From assembly GCF_965278975.1 (NCBI RefSeq), contig NZ_OZ257126.1, positions 2,356,001 to 2,420,000 of the forward strand: a DNA stretch of 64,000 nucleotides, read 5' to 3'. Each line of letters opens with the position of its first letter. Positions within the stretch are counted from its first letter, which is position 1. This DNA is from Ferrovibrio sp965278975. GTDB lineage: Bacteria; Pseudomonadota; Alphaproteobacteria; Ferrovibrionales; Ferrovibrionaceae. Of the stretch, positions 44,676-52,570 are shown one piece after another. Below the pieces are notes generated by a model. It made no database searches. It was not told the origin of the DNA and saw nothing but the letters and a program-made list of their open reading frames with translations. Position numbers and translations under genes: made by a program.

Positions 44676-46310
44676 ATGACCTGGGCGGAAAAGACCTTTG
44701 CTGATGCGCTGCATTGGGGCGCGCGGACTTATGACCGGCGCGAGGCGCTGGTGCATGGCGATATCCGCCTGAGCTATGCCGATCTGGCACGCCGGGCTGA
44801 TGATCTCGCCAGCGGCCTGCTGGAACGCGGCCTGCAGCCGGGCGACAAGGTGGCGCTCTGGCTGCCCGATTGCCTGGATTGGCTGGTGGCGCGCTGGGCG
44901 ATAACCGCCATGGGCTGCGTATTGGTGCCGGTGAATACCCGCTTCCGCGATGCCGATCTTGGTTATGTGCTGAAGCAATCCGATGCCCGTGCGCTGATCC
45001 TGGCCAGCCGCTGGAAAAGCGTCAGTTATCTTGCGGTGCTGGAGAAGCTGGTGCCGGATCTGTCAGCGCAGCGCCCCGGTGCCTGGGATGTGGCCGCCCT
45101 GCCGGAATTGCGGCTGGTGGCGGGTATCGGCGACGATCTGCCGGGCAGCATCCTGCCGCTACAGGAAGTCGAGGAGGCGGGCCGGCGCTGGTCGCGCGGG
45201 GCTGAATTGCTGCGCCAGGCGCGTGACCGTTTGCGCTCTGACGACATCGCGCAGATCCTGTTCACCTCCGGCACTACATCTTTCCCAAAAGGCGCAATGG
45301 TGCGCCACGGCGCCTTGCTGGAGAACAACTTCAGCACCGTGGCGCGGATGCGGCTCACCACGGTGGACCGCTATCTAGTCACTTCGCCGCTGTTCAGTGC
45401 CACCGGCACATCCTTCACTCTGTCCCCATTTCTGGCGGGTGGCTGCCAGGTGTTGATGGATGGCTTTTCGGCCGAATCCTTCTGCAGCCTGGTGGAGCAG
45501 GAGAGGGTGACCATGAGCTTCTTCGTCGAGCCCATCGTGCACGATCTGCGCGCCTTCGAGCGGCTTGGCAGCTTCAATCTGAGCAGCCTGCGCACCGGCA
45601 CCGGTGCACCGCTCTCGCGTGAATCCTTCCGCTGGATCGTGGAAGACCTCGGCTGTGCCGAGCTGACCAATGTCTACGGCCTGTCCGAGACCTCGAACGC
45701 GGTATGCCGCACGTTCAGTACCGAGCCGTTGCAGCACCGCATTGAATCCAGCGGGCCGCCGATGCCTGGGGTTTCCATACGCATCGATGATATCGATACC
45801 GGCGCAGCATTGCCGCCGGGCAAGGTCGGGGAAATCCGCGTCAAGGGCTTCACCGTGATGGCCGGCTATTACCGTAACCCGGAAGAGACCGCCAAGGCGA
45901 TTGATGCCGATGGCTGGCTGCATACCGGCGATCTTGGTGAGCTTACCCCGGATGGCCGTCTGATCTTCCGTGGCCGCATCAAGGAGATGATCAAGCCGGG
46001 CGGCTTCAACGTCGCCACGCTGGAGATCGAGGAATTCATCAAGGGCCTGGATGGCGTGAAGGAAGCCGTGGTGGTCGGCGTGCCGGATGAACGTCTTGGT
46101 GAAGCCGGTTTTGTCTATGTCGAATGCCAGCCGGGCGTGGCGGTGGCAGCCGAAGACATTATCGCCCATTGCCGAGCGCATATCGCGTCCTTCAAGGTGC
46201 CGCGCCATGTCGCCTTCATCAGCGACTGGCCAGTAACGCCGACCGGCAAGCTGCGCAAGCTGAGCCTGAAGGAAGATGCCCTGCGCCGAGTCGGTGGTGC
46301 CGACGCCTAG
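44676..46310 (+). CDS. AMP-binding acyl-CoA ligase
   Basis: 544-residue ANL enzyme: P-loop FTSGTTSFPKG, NVYGLSETSN, LHTGDLG and the catalytic lysine in TPTGKLRKLSLKE. It is not close to the three tandem ligases; the NRPEFLWYW block is replaced by LPDCLDWLVARW. The ATG at 44676 follows GAGAGGAAG; an ATG at 44625 lacks a site and lies near the operator. It is similar to medium- or long-chain fatty-acid and to cyclohexane-/benzoate-type ligases. Convergent with the rhodanese gene, 30 bases apart. Confidence 0.9.
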   Translation: MTWAEKTFADALHWGARTYDRREALVHGDIRLSYADLARRADDLASGLLERGLQPGDKVALWLPDCLDWLVARWAITAMGCVLVPVNTRFRDADLGYVLKQSDARALILASRWKSVSYLAVLEKLVPDLSAQRPGAWDVAALPELRLVAGIGDDLPGSILPLQEVEEAGRRWSRGAELLRQARDRLRSDDIAQILFTSGTTSFPKGAMVRHGALLENNFSTVARMRLTTVDRYLVTSPLFSATGTSFTLSPFLAGGCQVLMDGFSAESFCSLVEQERVTMSFFVEPIVHDLRAFERLGSFNLSSLRTGTGAPLSRESFRWIVEDLGCAELTNVYGLSETSNAVCRTFSTEPLQHRIESSGPPMPGVSIRIDDIDTGAALPPGKVGEIRVKGFTVMAGYYRNPEETAKAIDADGWLHTGDLGELTPDGRLIFRGRIKEMIKPGGFNVATLEIEEFIKGLDGVKEAVVVGVPDERLGEAGFVYVECQPGVAVAAEDIIAHCRAHIASFKVPRHVAFISDWPVTPTGKLRKLSLKEDALRRVGGADA

Positions 46311-46340
46311 GCGCCGGCAACGCATACCGCCCGCTGGCGC

Positions 46341-47933
46341 TTAGGTGCCAGCAAGCATACGAAAGCGCGTGTCGCCATCCTTCTTGATGCGGTCGTACAG
46401 ATCGACTTCCCAGGACAGGTAATCGAGCATCGATTGCCGCGTGCGGTGCGCTTCGTCGTAGGGCGACCAAGTTTCCTCGCGCGGATGCAGCAGGGTGCTC
46501 TCGCCTGATTCGAGCGGCAGGCTGGAACGCTTCCATGCCGCCGTACCGCCTTCGATGGCGGCGGTCTTGCGCCCGGTACGCTCGGCGATCTCGGCAGCGG
46601 CCAGCGCAGCGAAGCGTCCGTCGCTGGAGGTGAACAGCAGCGTCTGTCCGGCGTCGAAGCGATCCAGCCCCTGAGGCAGCTTCGAGCGTACGGCGTACCA
46701 TGCGCCGGCAATATGCTCGGCCTTGAAGCGGCGCGGATCGGCCAGGTCGATCACCGCCGCTTGGCCTTGAGACAGCAGCCGCTGTGCCTGGGCAGGATCG
46801 ACCAGGGTCGGCGCGATGCGGTCGAGGCCCAGCATGGCAGAGCGGCGGCGGCCGGCCACTTTCGGCAACGCACCAATGCCGCCAGCCAGCACGAACACGT
46901 CATCCCAGCCCATCTGGCGCAGCCAGGAAGCCGTCATCAGGGCCCGCACTTCGGTATCATCCACCAGTACCAGGCGCGCGCCGCGCACGGCAACGAAGCG
47001 GTCGGTGGATTGCACCAGCTGGCCGCCGAAGGCGGGCAGTGCATCTTCCAGATGACCGGCTTCATATTCTTCCGGCTGCCGCACATCCAGCACATAGAGT
47101 GTGCGCTGCTCACGCTCGGCGCGGAATCCGTCCAGCGTAGCGGCGTCGATCAGGCGCACGCCGGCACGGTCGGCCACGGCCTTGGCGCCGGCCAGCGCCG
47201 TGCTGATGCCGGCTGCTGTTGCCGATGGTGCGCGCTGGATCGATTTGCGGGCAACTTCCAGGCCGGCCAATTCCCAGCCCATGGTGCCATCCTTCAGTGC
47301 CATCACCTTGTTCGGGATGCCGCTATTGATCAGCGATTGCGTGCCGATGATGCTGCGGGTGCGGCCGGCGCAATTCACCACGATGGTGGTATTGGGATTG
47401 GGTGCCGCCTCGCGGGCGCGGTAGACCAGTTCGGCACCAGGGCAATCCTGGCCGCCGGGGATGCTCATGATCTGGAATTCCTCGAAGGGCCGGCTGTCCA
47501 GGATTACCAGATCATCCTTGCCGGCCAGCTTGCCGTGCAATTCTTCAGCGGTGATATGCGGCGTGCCGTATTCATGCTCGACGAATTCGCCGAAAGCCTT
47601 CGAGGGCACATTGGCACCGGCAAACAGGATGCCGCCAGCTTTCTCCCAGCCTGGATTGCCGCCTTCCAGCACCATCACGTTGTTGTAGCCGAGCCAGGCC
47701 AGCCGCTCGGCGCCATGGGCGGCAAGGCCCTCGCCGGCATCGCAGGTGACAATCGGTGCACCATGCCGCGGTACCAGATCACCAATCATCTGCTCCAGGC
47801 GCGATAGGGGGATGTTCACGGCAAACAGCAAGTGGCTGCGGTAAAAGTCCACTTCCTCGCGCATGTCCAACAGGGCGATTTCTTCGGTGGAACGCAGGCG
47901 GCGTTTCAGCTCGCTCGCAGTGATCGTTTTCAT
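46341..47933 (-). CDS. Four-domain rhodanese-like protein, two domains degenerate
   Basis: 530-residue cytoplasmic protein made of four rhodanese units (roughly 1-105, 125-230, 260-360 and 378-480). Active-site cysteines are seen in domain 1 (C64, VTCDAGEG) and domain 2 (C188, NCAGRTRS). In domain 3 the loop reads LVDDTEV and in domain 4 FTSSDGR, so both lack cysteine. Rhodaneses move sulfane sulfur. The arrangement suggests two catalytic and two binding or scaffold domains. It is the last gene of a minus-strand unit with an enoyl-CoA hydratase and a flavin reductase, an odd company that hints at sulfur chemistry in the pathway. Confidence 0.88.
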   Translation of the reverse strand: MKTITASELKRRLRSTEEIALLDMREEVDFYRSHLLFAVNIPLSRLEQMIGDLVPRHGAPIVTCDAGEGLAAHGAERLAWLGYNNVMVLEGGNPGWEKAGGILFAGANVPSKAFGEFVEHEYGTPHITAEELHGKLAGKDDLVILDSRPFEEFQIMSIPGGQDCPGAELVYRAREAAPNPNTTIVVNCAGRTRSIIGTQSLINSGIPNKVMALKDGTMGWELAGLEVARKSIQRAPSATAAGISTALAGAKAVADRAGVRLIDAATLDGFRAEREQRTLYVLDVRQPEEYEAGHLEDALPAFGGQLVQSTDRFVAVRGARLVLVDDTEVRALMTASWLRQMGWDDVFVLAGGIGALPKVAGRRRSAMLGLDRIAPTLVDPAQAQRLLSQGQAAVIDLADPRRFKAEHIAGAWYAVRSKLPQGLDRFDAGQTLLFTSSDGRFAALAAAEIAERTGRKTAAIEGGTAAWKRSSLPLESGESTLLHPREETWSPYDEAHRTRQSMLDYLSWEVDLYDRIKKDGDTRFRMLAGT

Positions 47934-47952
47934 GGTTTTCCTTCCCGGCTCG

Positions 47953-48789
47953 TCAGGTCGGCTTGGCTTTGGCGCCGCGCAGTTTCATCCTGACATTCAA
48001 ACGATAGGCGGTTTCCATCGCATCGCTGCCACTGCGGCGTGCGAGGCCCGACAGCAACTGTTTCAATTCCGCGATGACAGTACGATCCTGCTGTGCCAGA
48101 TGGCGCGCCTGCTCCTGTGCGGCCTGCACGGCATGGCCCGGAGCGCAGACGATATCGACCAGGCCAATGGCGCGCGCCATTGGCGACCCGATCCATTCCG
48201 CGCGTGATGCTAGGGCAAAGGCGCGGGCCTCGCCGACGCGTCGCACCAGGCCGGGCATCACCAGTGCCGGCACGATGCCGCGTCGTATTTCCGGATAACC
48301 GAGCCGTGCCTCTCGATCAGCCACCACGATGTCGCAGGCCACGGCCAGGCCGCAGCCGGCACCAAGGGCATAACCTTGCACCGCCGCCAGCACGGGCTTG
48401 CGCGCCAGGCGTGGGGCCTGCAGCAGATCTGCGGTAAGGCGGGCATGGCGGCGGATTGCGGCGGCGTTCTGGGTTTCACGCAACTCGGTGGTGTCGGCGC
48501 CGGCACAGAAGGATTTGCCCGCACCGGCGATGACAATGGCGGCAACATCTCTATTGCGGTCGGCGGCTGTAATCGCCTTGCGGATCGCCTCGGCCAGTGG
48601 CCGACTCAAGGCATTGTTCTTGTCAGGCCGATTCAGGGTCAGTGTCAAAACGCCGTCCGCCAGATCATGCAGCAGCAGGGGATCATCAATCGCTGTCGCT
48701 GACTTGGGGTGCGCCGGGGGCTTGGAGCGCACCGGGGGCTTGCGGCGCGGGGAGGGCTTGCGTTTCGCCGAACTGTCGAGCAACGCCAT
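47953..48789 (-). CDS. Enoyl-CoA hydratase/isomerase-family protein with basic N-terminal extension
   Basis: 278-residue crotonase-fold protein. The oxyanion-hole segments are AGAGKSFCAGADTTEL and VQGYALGAGCGLAVACD. Of the two glutamates used by classical hydratases, the second seems present (LGYPEIRRGIVP), while the first position reads AGCGLA, so an isomerase or hydrolase activity is possible. The first 35 residues are a lysine-, arginine- and proline-rich tail (RKPPVRSKPPAHPK) not seen in the family. Six bases separate it from the flavin-reductase gene. Confidence 0.87.
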   Translation of the reverse strand: MALLDSSAKRKPSPRRKPPVRSKPPAHPKSATAIDDPLLLHDLADGVLTLTLNRPDKNNALSRPLAEAIRKAITAADRNRDVAAIVIAGAGKSFCAGADTTELRETQNAAAIRRHARLTADLLQAPRLARKPVLAAVQGYALGAGCGLAVACDIVVADREARLGYPEIRRGIVPALVMPGLVRRVGEARAFALASRAEWIGSPMARAIGLVDIVCAPGHAVQAAQEQARHLAQQDRTVIAELKQLLSGLARRSGSDAMETAYRLNVRMKLRGAKAKPT

Positions 48790-48795
48790 CTTGTG

Positions 48796-49293
48796 TCAGG
48801 CAGCGCTGCTGGGTTGCGGCACGACATCGGCATATTTGCCGTCGAAATAGAGCAGCGGCGCCGCAGCGCGGAAACGCAGATCGACGATGCGGCCAAAGAA
48901 TACGGTGTGGCTGCCGCTGGTCACGGCATTCGCGGTCTCGCAATCGAAGGTGATCAGGGCTTCGGTCAGCGCCGGGGCGCCGGTGATCATGCTGTTGTAT
49001 TCCAGGCCGAGGAAGCGGTCTTCGGCAGTGGCCCTGGCAAAGCGGTCGGCAAGATCGGCCTGACAGGAATCCAATACATTGACGCAGAAATAGCCGGCGG
49101 CGGAGACTGCTTCATGGCATTGGGCCTGGCGATTGATGCAGACCAGCAGCATCGGCGGTTCGGCGGAAACCGAGCAGACGGCGGTAGCCACCAAGCCGGC
49201 TGGACTGCCGGCATGCTGCGTGGTGACGATGCTGACACTGGAGGCCAGCCGGCGCATTGCCGCCTTGAAAGAGTCGCTGGAAATCGCCGTCAT
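48796..49293 (-). CDS. Flavin reductase-like (FMN-binding split-barrel) protein
   Basis: 165-residue protein of the HpaC/DszD-like flavin reductase family, which makes free reduced FMN/FAD for two-component monooxygenases. Family blocks are MRRLASSVSIVTT, GLVATAVCSVSAEPPMLLVCIN and the C-terminal GSHTVFFGRIVD. The ATG at 49293 was chosen; a TTG at 49326 is in frame but neither has a strong ribosome site. It heads a unit with the hydratase and rhodanese genes, and an operator-like element lies upstream. Possible oxygenase partners are the three non-canonical dehydrogenase-fold proteins in the window. Confidence 0.87.
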   Translation of the reverse strand: MTAISSDSFKAAMRRLASSVSIVTTQHAGSPAGLVATAVCSVSAEPPMLLVCINRQAQCHEAVSAAGYFCVNVLDSCQADLADRFARATAEDRFLGLEYNSMITGAPALTEALITFDCETANAVTSGSHTVFFGRIVDLRFRAAAPLLYFDGKYADVVPQPSSAA

Positions 49294-49334
49294 CTCAAAA
49301 CCCGCAGACAAATTACCCTCGGGCAAAGTTACCG

Positions 49335-49362
49335 TATTGTATTAATTAGACAAGGGACAATT
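49335..49362. promoter_or_regulatory. Operator-like element upstream of the flavin-reductase unit
   Basis: ATTGT (49336-49340) and ACAAT (49357-49361) at the 16-base distance, with arms TATTGTATTA and AGGGACAATT around spacer ATTAGACA. It lies about 40 bases upstream of the flavin-reductase ATG. It shares both half-sites and all but one spacer base with the element at 26073-26100. Confidence 0.5.
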
Positions 49363-49392
49363 TCCAATTATTGACATGCATGAATAAGTACA

Positions 49393-49434
49393 ATGCAAAA
49401 GGCCACCCTGATTATCCAGGGTGGCCTTTTGCAT
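49393..49434. terminator. Strong, probably bidirectional terminator after the mocR gene
   Basis: An 18-bp perfect stem (49393-49410 with 49417-49434) and 6-base loop, GC-rich in the middle and flanked by A and T tracts (GCAAAAGG and CCTTTTGC). Being symmetrical, it can end transcripts from either side. It lies 18 bases past the MocR stop codon. Confidence 0.8.
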
Positions 49435-49452
49435 GCGGATCCAGCTGGCGGA

Positions 49453-50847
49453 TCAGATCACGGTCTGGCGCGCCTGCGGGCGGCTGCCGATCAGTTCGCC
49501 CAGCGTGGACAGGCCTTTGGCCAGCACATCGACCTGCGAAGCAGGATTGAGCGACAGCCGGATGCCGGCAGACATGCTGATACGTTCGACCTGGAAGCTC
49601 TCCACCGGTGCTACCGAGACGCCGGCACGGCGCGCGGCAGCGGAGAAGTCATCAGTATTCCAGCGGTCAGGCAGGGTCAGCCACAGATAGAAGGCGCCGG
49701 TGCGCGAGCGCACCAGACCCGGCGGCAGCATCGGCAATGCCACTTCCAGGCGGCTGTTCATCATGGCGATGTAGTTGCGTGCGATTTCGTCGGCGGTGCC
49801 ATCGCCGATCAGCAAGGCGGCGATCTCGGCGGTGATCGGCGAACTGCTGAGCGACAGGGTGTGAAAGGTGTCGGTGAGCGCGCCGATGAGCTGCGGCCCG
49901 GCGGCGATATAGCCCACCCGCAAGGTCGGGCTGATGCTCTTGGACAGACTGGTGATGTAGCACGAGCGATTCGGGATCAGGGCCGAGATCGGTACTGGCC
50001 GCTCGGTGACGGCGCTGGCTGCGGCATCATCCTCGATGATCACCAGATCATGGCGCTCGGCAATCGCAGCGATGCGCTTGCGGCGCGATTCCGGCATGGT
50101 GATGGTGGTCGGATTATGGATCGTCGGCTGCATGTAGACGACGCGAGCGCCGCTTTCCACTACGGCCTGTTCCAAGGCTTCCGGGATCATGCCCTGGTCA
50201 TCCATCGCCACGGCACGCAGCCTGCTGCCATGCAGGCTGCACAGGGCCTTCACGCCGGAATAGGTCAGTTCCTCGGTGAGCAGGGTGCCGCCATGATTCA
50301 CCAGGGTCGCCAGACAGATGAAGATGGCCTGCTGGGCGCCAGTGGTGATCAGGATGTTGTCAGCCGGCACATCATAGCCGGTGCGGGCGATCCAGGAGGT
50401 GCCGGCAAGCCGGTGCGAGGTTGAACCGGCTTCGGGGGCGTATTTATGCAGCGGCAGCAGCGAGGCGCGGCCACTCACTTCCGACAGCAGTTCCAGTATC
50501 TCGTTGTTCAGCCCTTCGACCGGCGAGCGGAAGCAGGACAGATCGATGCCGCGATTTTCCAGCTTGGGAATTACGTTGCCGGTGCGCTCGCGGTTGCCGA
50601 CGCCTTGCACGAAAGTGCCGCGACCGACTTCGCCAGCAATCAGGCGGCGCTTTTTTGCCAGGGCATAGGCGCGGCTGACAGTGCCAACAGTAACACCGAG
50701 CCGTTCAGCCAGATCGCGCTGTGGCGGTAATTGCGCGCCGGGCGGCAGTTCACCGCTATCAATGGCGCGGGCGATCGCGCCGGCGACGGCCAGATAGCGC
50801 GGGCCGTCAATTCTGGAGATGTCGGGTACCCACATGTCGGTCGACAT
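49453..50847 (-). CDS. MocR-family transcriptional regulator (GntR wHTH fused to aminotransferase-like domain)
   Basis: 464-residue regulator. Residues 15-80 form a GntR winged helix (PPQRDLAERLGVTVGTVSRAY, then GEVGRGTFV). The rest is a fold-type I aminotransferase-like domain with the PLP lysine in SLSKSISPTLRVGY and the preceding IIEDDAA aspartate. MocR proteins sense PLP or amino compounds and act as activators or repressors. AAGGAT lies upstream of the ATG. It is the only transcription factor between 5 and 57 kb, and an operator-like element lies in its own promoter. Whether it binds the recurrent element is untested. Confidence 0.93.
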   Translation of the reverse strand: MSTDMWVPDISRIDGPRYLAVAGAIARAIDSGELPPGAQLPPQRDLAERLGVTVGTVSRAYALAKKRRLIAGEVGRGTFVQGVGNRERTGNVIPKLENRGIDLSCFRSPVEGLNNEILELLSEVSGRASLLPLHKYAPEAGSTSHRLAGTSWIARTGYDVPADNILITTGAQQAIFICLATLVNHGGTLLTEELTYSGVKALCSLHGSRLRAVAMDDQGMIPEALEQAVVESGARVVYMQPTIHNPTTITMPESRRKRIAAIAERHDLVIIEDDAAASAVTERPVPISALIPNRSCYITSLSKSISPTLRVGYIAAGPQLIGALTDTFHTLSLSSSPITAEIAALLIGDGTADEIARNYIAMMNSRLEVALPMLPPGLVRSRTGAFYLWLTLPDRWNTDDFSAAARRAGVSVAPVESFQVERISMSAGIRLSLNPASQVDVLAKGLSTLGELIGSRPQARQTVI

Positions 50848-51188
50848 AGGTTCGATCCTTCAGTATTGTATGGAGCGGCAGTGAACTAATCTGTTGACAT
50901 TGATCTAAATAGTACGATGCAATGCTAGCAGATGCCGCAGCATTCCGCGACAATTATGGTGCGCTGCGGTGCCTTAACTCTCATTTTTCGCGTGCATTCC
51001 TATCAGTTGACCCAAAGTGCTGCAACACAAGATGACGCCCCTTGTAACCAATTGGTTCATTTGTACTATTTCCGACGCCTGGCGCGGTTTTAGTCATGCC
51101 CAGGGATTGGGCGGCCGCCGAATCCGGAATTCCTTCGCCTCTGATTCGCTAGAGAGGGGGCGGATACAGCCCCTGGTGGGTTGCCAAC
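50848..51188. other. 341-base divergent intergenic region between mocR and the RibBA-like gene
   Basis: No convincing gene is seen here. A weak operator-like element (TATTGTATGG, 8 bases, TGAACTAATC) lies at 50864-50891 next to the MocR start. TTGTAA (51042) and TACTAT (51064), 16 bases apart, could be a promoter for the RibBA-like gene and surround the perfect palindrome AACCAATTGGTT. I looked for an FMN riboswitch, as expected before many rib genes, and found none of its conserved boxes. Confidence 0.5.
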
Positions 51189-52355
51189 ATGGCCATTTCT
51201 GATCCCGTTTCCTCATCTTCTTCCGCCCTTGAACAAGGCTTCGCTGCAGCGCAGAGCCAGGCCGTGGAACTGGCTCTGGCCAGTCTGCAAGCTGGCGGCA
51301 TGACAATCCTGATTGATGGATTGTCCGACCAGGATGCCGGCAACCTTATCTGTGCCGCCGACAAGGTGACGCCAGACGTGGTAAATTTCATGGCCATGCA
51401 TGCCCGTGGCCTGGTCTGCCTTGCGCTTACACGGCAGCGCGCCGGCGAACTGGGCTTGTCGTTGCAGCCACGCTCCAATCCAGGTGATGGCGCGATGGAA
51501 TACGCCGTCAGTATCGAGGCGCGTGAAGGTGTTTCTACCGGTATCTCGGCGGCGGATCGCGCCCATACCATTGCCGTGGCCACGGCCTCGCCGCTGGGTG
51601 CCAAGGCGATTGCAACACCCGGCCATATCATTCCGCATATCGCACGCGATGGCGGCGTGCTGGTGCGCGCCGCCCATACCGAAGCGGCTGTAGATCTGGC
51701 CCGCCTGGCCGGCTTGCGTCCTGCGGCTGCATCCTGCCAGATTCTGAATGATCACGGCGATATCGCGCGGCTGCACGATTTGCGGATTCTTAGCGAAACG
51801 CACGGGATTCCTATTGTTTCGGTAACCGAGCTGATTGCTTTCCGGCGTCGCCGCGAAGTGCAGATCGAGCGCCTTATGGAGCGCGGCATCAGCAGCCTGC
51901 ATGGCGGCAGTTTCCGCCTTATCGTCTATCGCAATCGCGTGGATGACGTGGAGCATGTGGCACTGGTGAAGGGCAATGTGGCGGATGGTGCGCCGGTGCT
52001 GGTGCGTATGCATGCGGTCAATCTGCTCGACGATATTATCGCCGACCGCGCGTATAGCCGTGGCGGTGAATTGCATCCGGCCATGGAGCGGATCGGCTGG
52101 GCCGGGCGCGGCGTGGTGGTGCTGATGCGCGAGGCGCATAACAGCAGCCCATCGGAAGTACTGCGCTCGCGCGACGAGTCGCTGCCGGAAAGCGGCAGTG
52201 TGATCCGCGACTACGGCACCGGTGCGCAGATATTGCGCGATCTGGGCGTGCGGCAGATGAAACTGCTGTCCCGCGATACCCGGATTCCCATCGGACTCGA
52301 AGGCCATGGCCTCGAAATCGTTGCCCATATAGACCCGCTGACCGGCCAGGATTGA
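51189..52355 (+). CDS. RibBA-like protein with degenerate DHBP-synthase and GTP-cyclohydrolase II domains
   Basis: 388-residue two-domain protein. The N-half (about 25-225) clearly follows DHBP synthase (TPDVVNFMAMHARGLVCLALT, STGISAADR, HTEAAVDLARLAGL). However, the acidic loop DRENEGD reads SDQDAGN and the later catalytic glutamate reads CQILND. The C-half follows GTP cyclohydrolase II (PVLVRMHAVNLLDD, RDYGTGAQILRDLGV) but has none of the three zinc cysteines and no RQEGRGIGL. Neither classical reaction should work. The known RibBX group has a degenerate second domain; here both are altered. It is a candidate for a new function or a flavin-pathway regulator. Confidence 0.85.
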   Translation: MAISDPVSSSSSALEQGFAAAQSQAVELALASLQAGGMTILIDGLSDQDAGNLICAADKVTPDVVNFMAMHARGLVCLALTRQRAGELGLSLQPRSNPGDGAMEYAVSIEAREGVSTGISAADRAHTIAVATASPLGAKAIATPGHIIPHIARDGGVLVRAAHTEAAVDLARLAGLRPAAASCQILNDHGDIARLHDLRILSETHGIPIVSVTELIAFRRRREVQIERLMERGISSLHGGSFRLIVYRNRVDDVEHVALVKGNVADGAPVLVRMHAVNLLDDIIADRAYSRGGELHPAMERIGWAGRGVVVLMREAHNSSPSEVLRSRDESLPESGSVIRDYGTGAQILRDLGVRQMKLLSRDTRIPIGLEGHGLEIVAHIDPLTGQD

Positions 52356-52404
52356 GCGACTCGCAGATTTGCGCGTGTAATCCAGATTGTGCGGCTATTT
52401 CACA

Positions 52405-52432
52405 AATTGTCTCATTATAGATAGTGACAATA
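52405..52432. promoter_or_regulatory. Operator-like element upstream of an acyl-CoA dehydrogenase-like gene
   Basis: ATTGT (52406-52410) and ACAAT (52427-52431) with 16 bases between; arms AATTGTCTCA and AGTGACAATA around an AT-rich 8-base spacer. It is in the 215-base gap between the RibBA-like gene and the dehydrogenase-like gene at 52571. Confidence 0.5.
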
Positions 52433-52570
52433 GTTCTGTAATGTTGCTATCGTGGTGATAATTCAGGTCGACGGCGCGTCATTGTGTCGATCAGGCCCAA
52501 CTATCCCGGCGTCACGCCGGTTCCGGGAAGCCGTTCCGCTGGTGCGGGCGGAAATGAGAAGGAGGAGGAA

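Noticed and set aside
50848..51188. FMN riboswitch ahead of the RibBA-like gene
   Set aside because: None of the conserved RFN boxes or the expected multi-stem layout could be found, and the protein is unlikely to make riboflavin.
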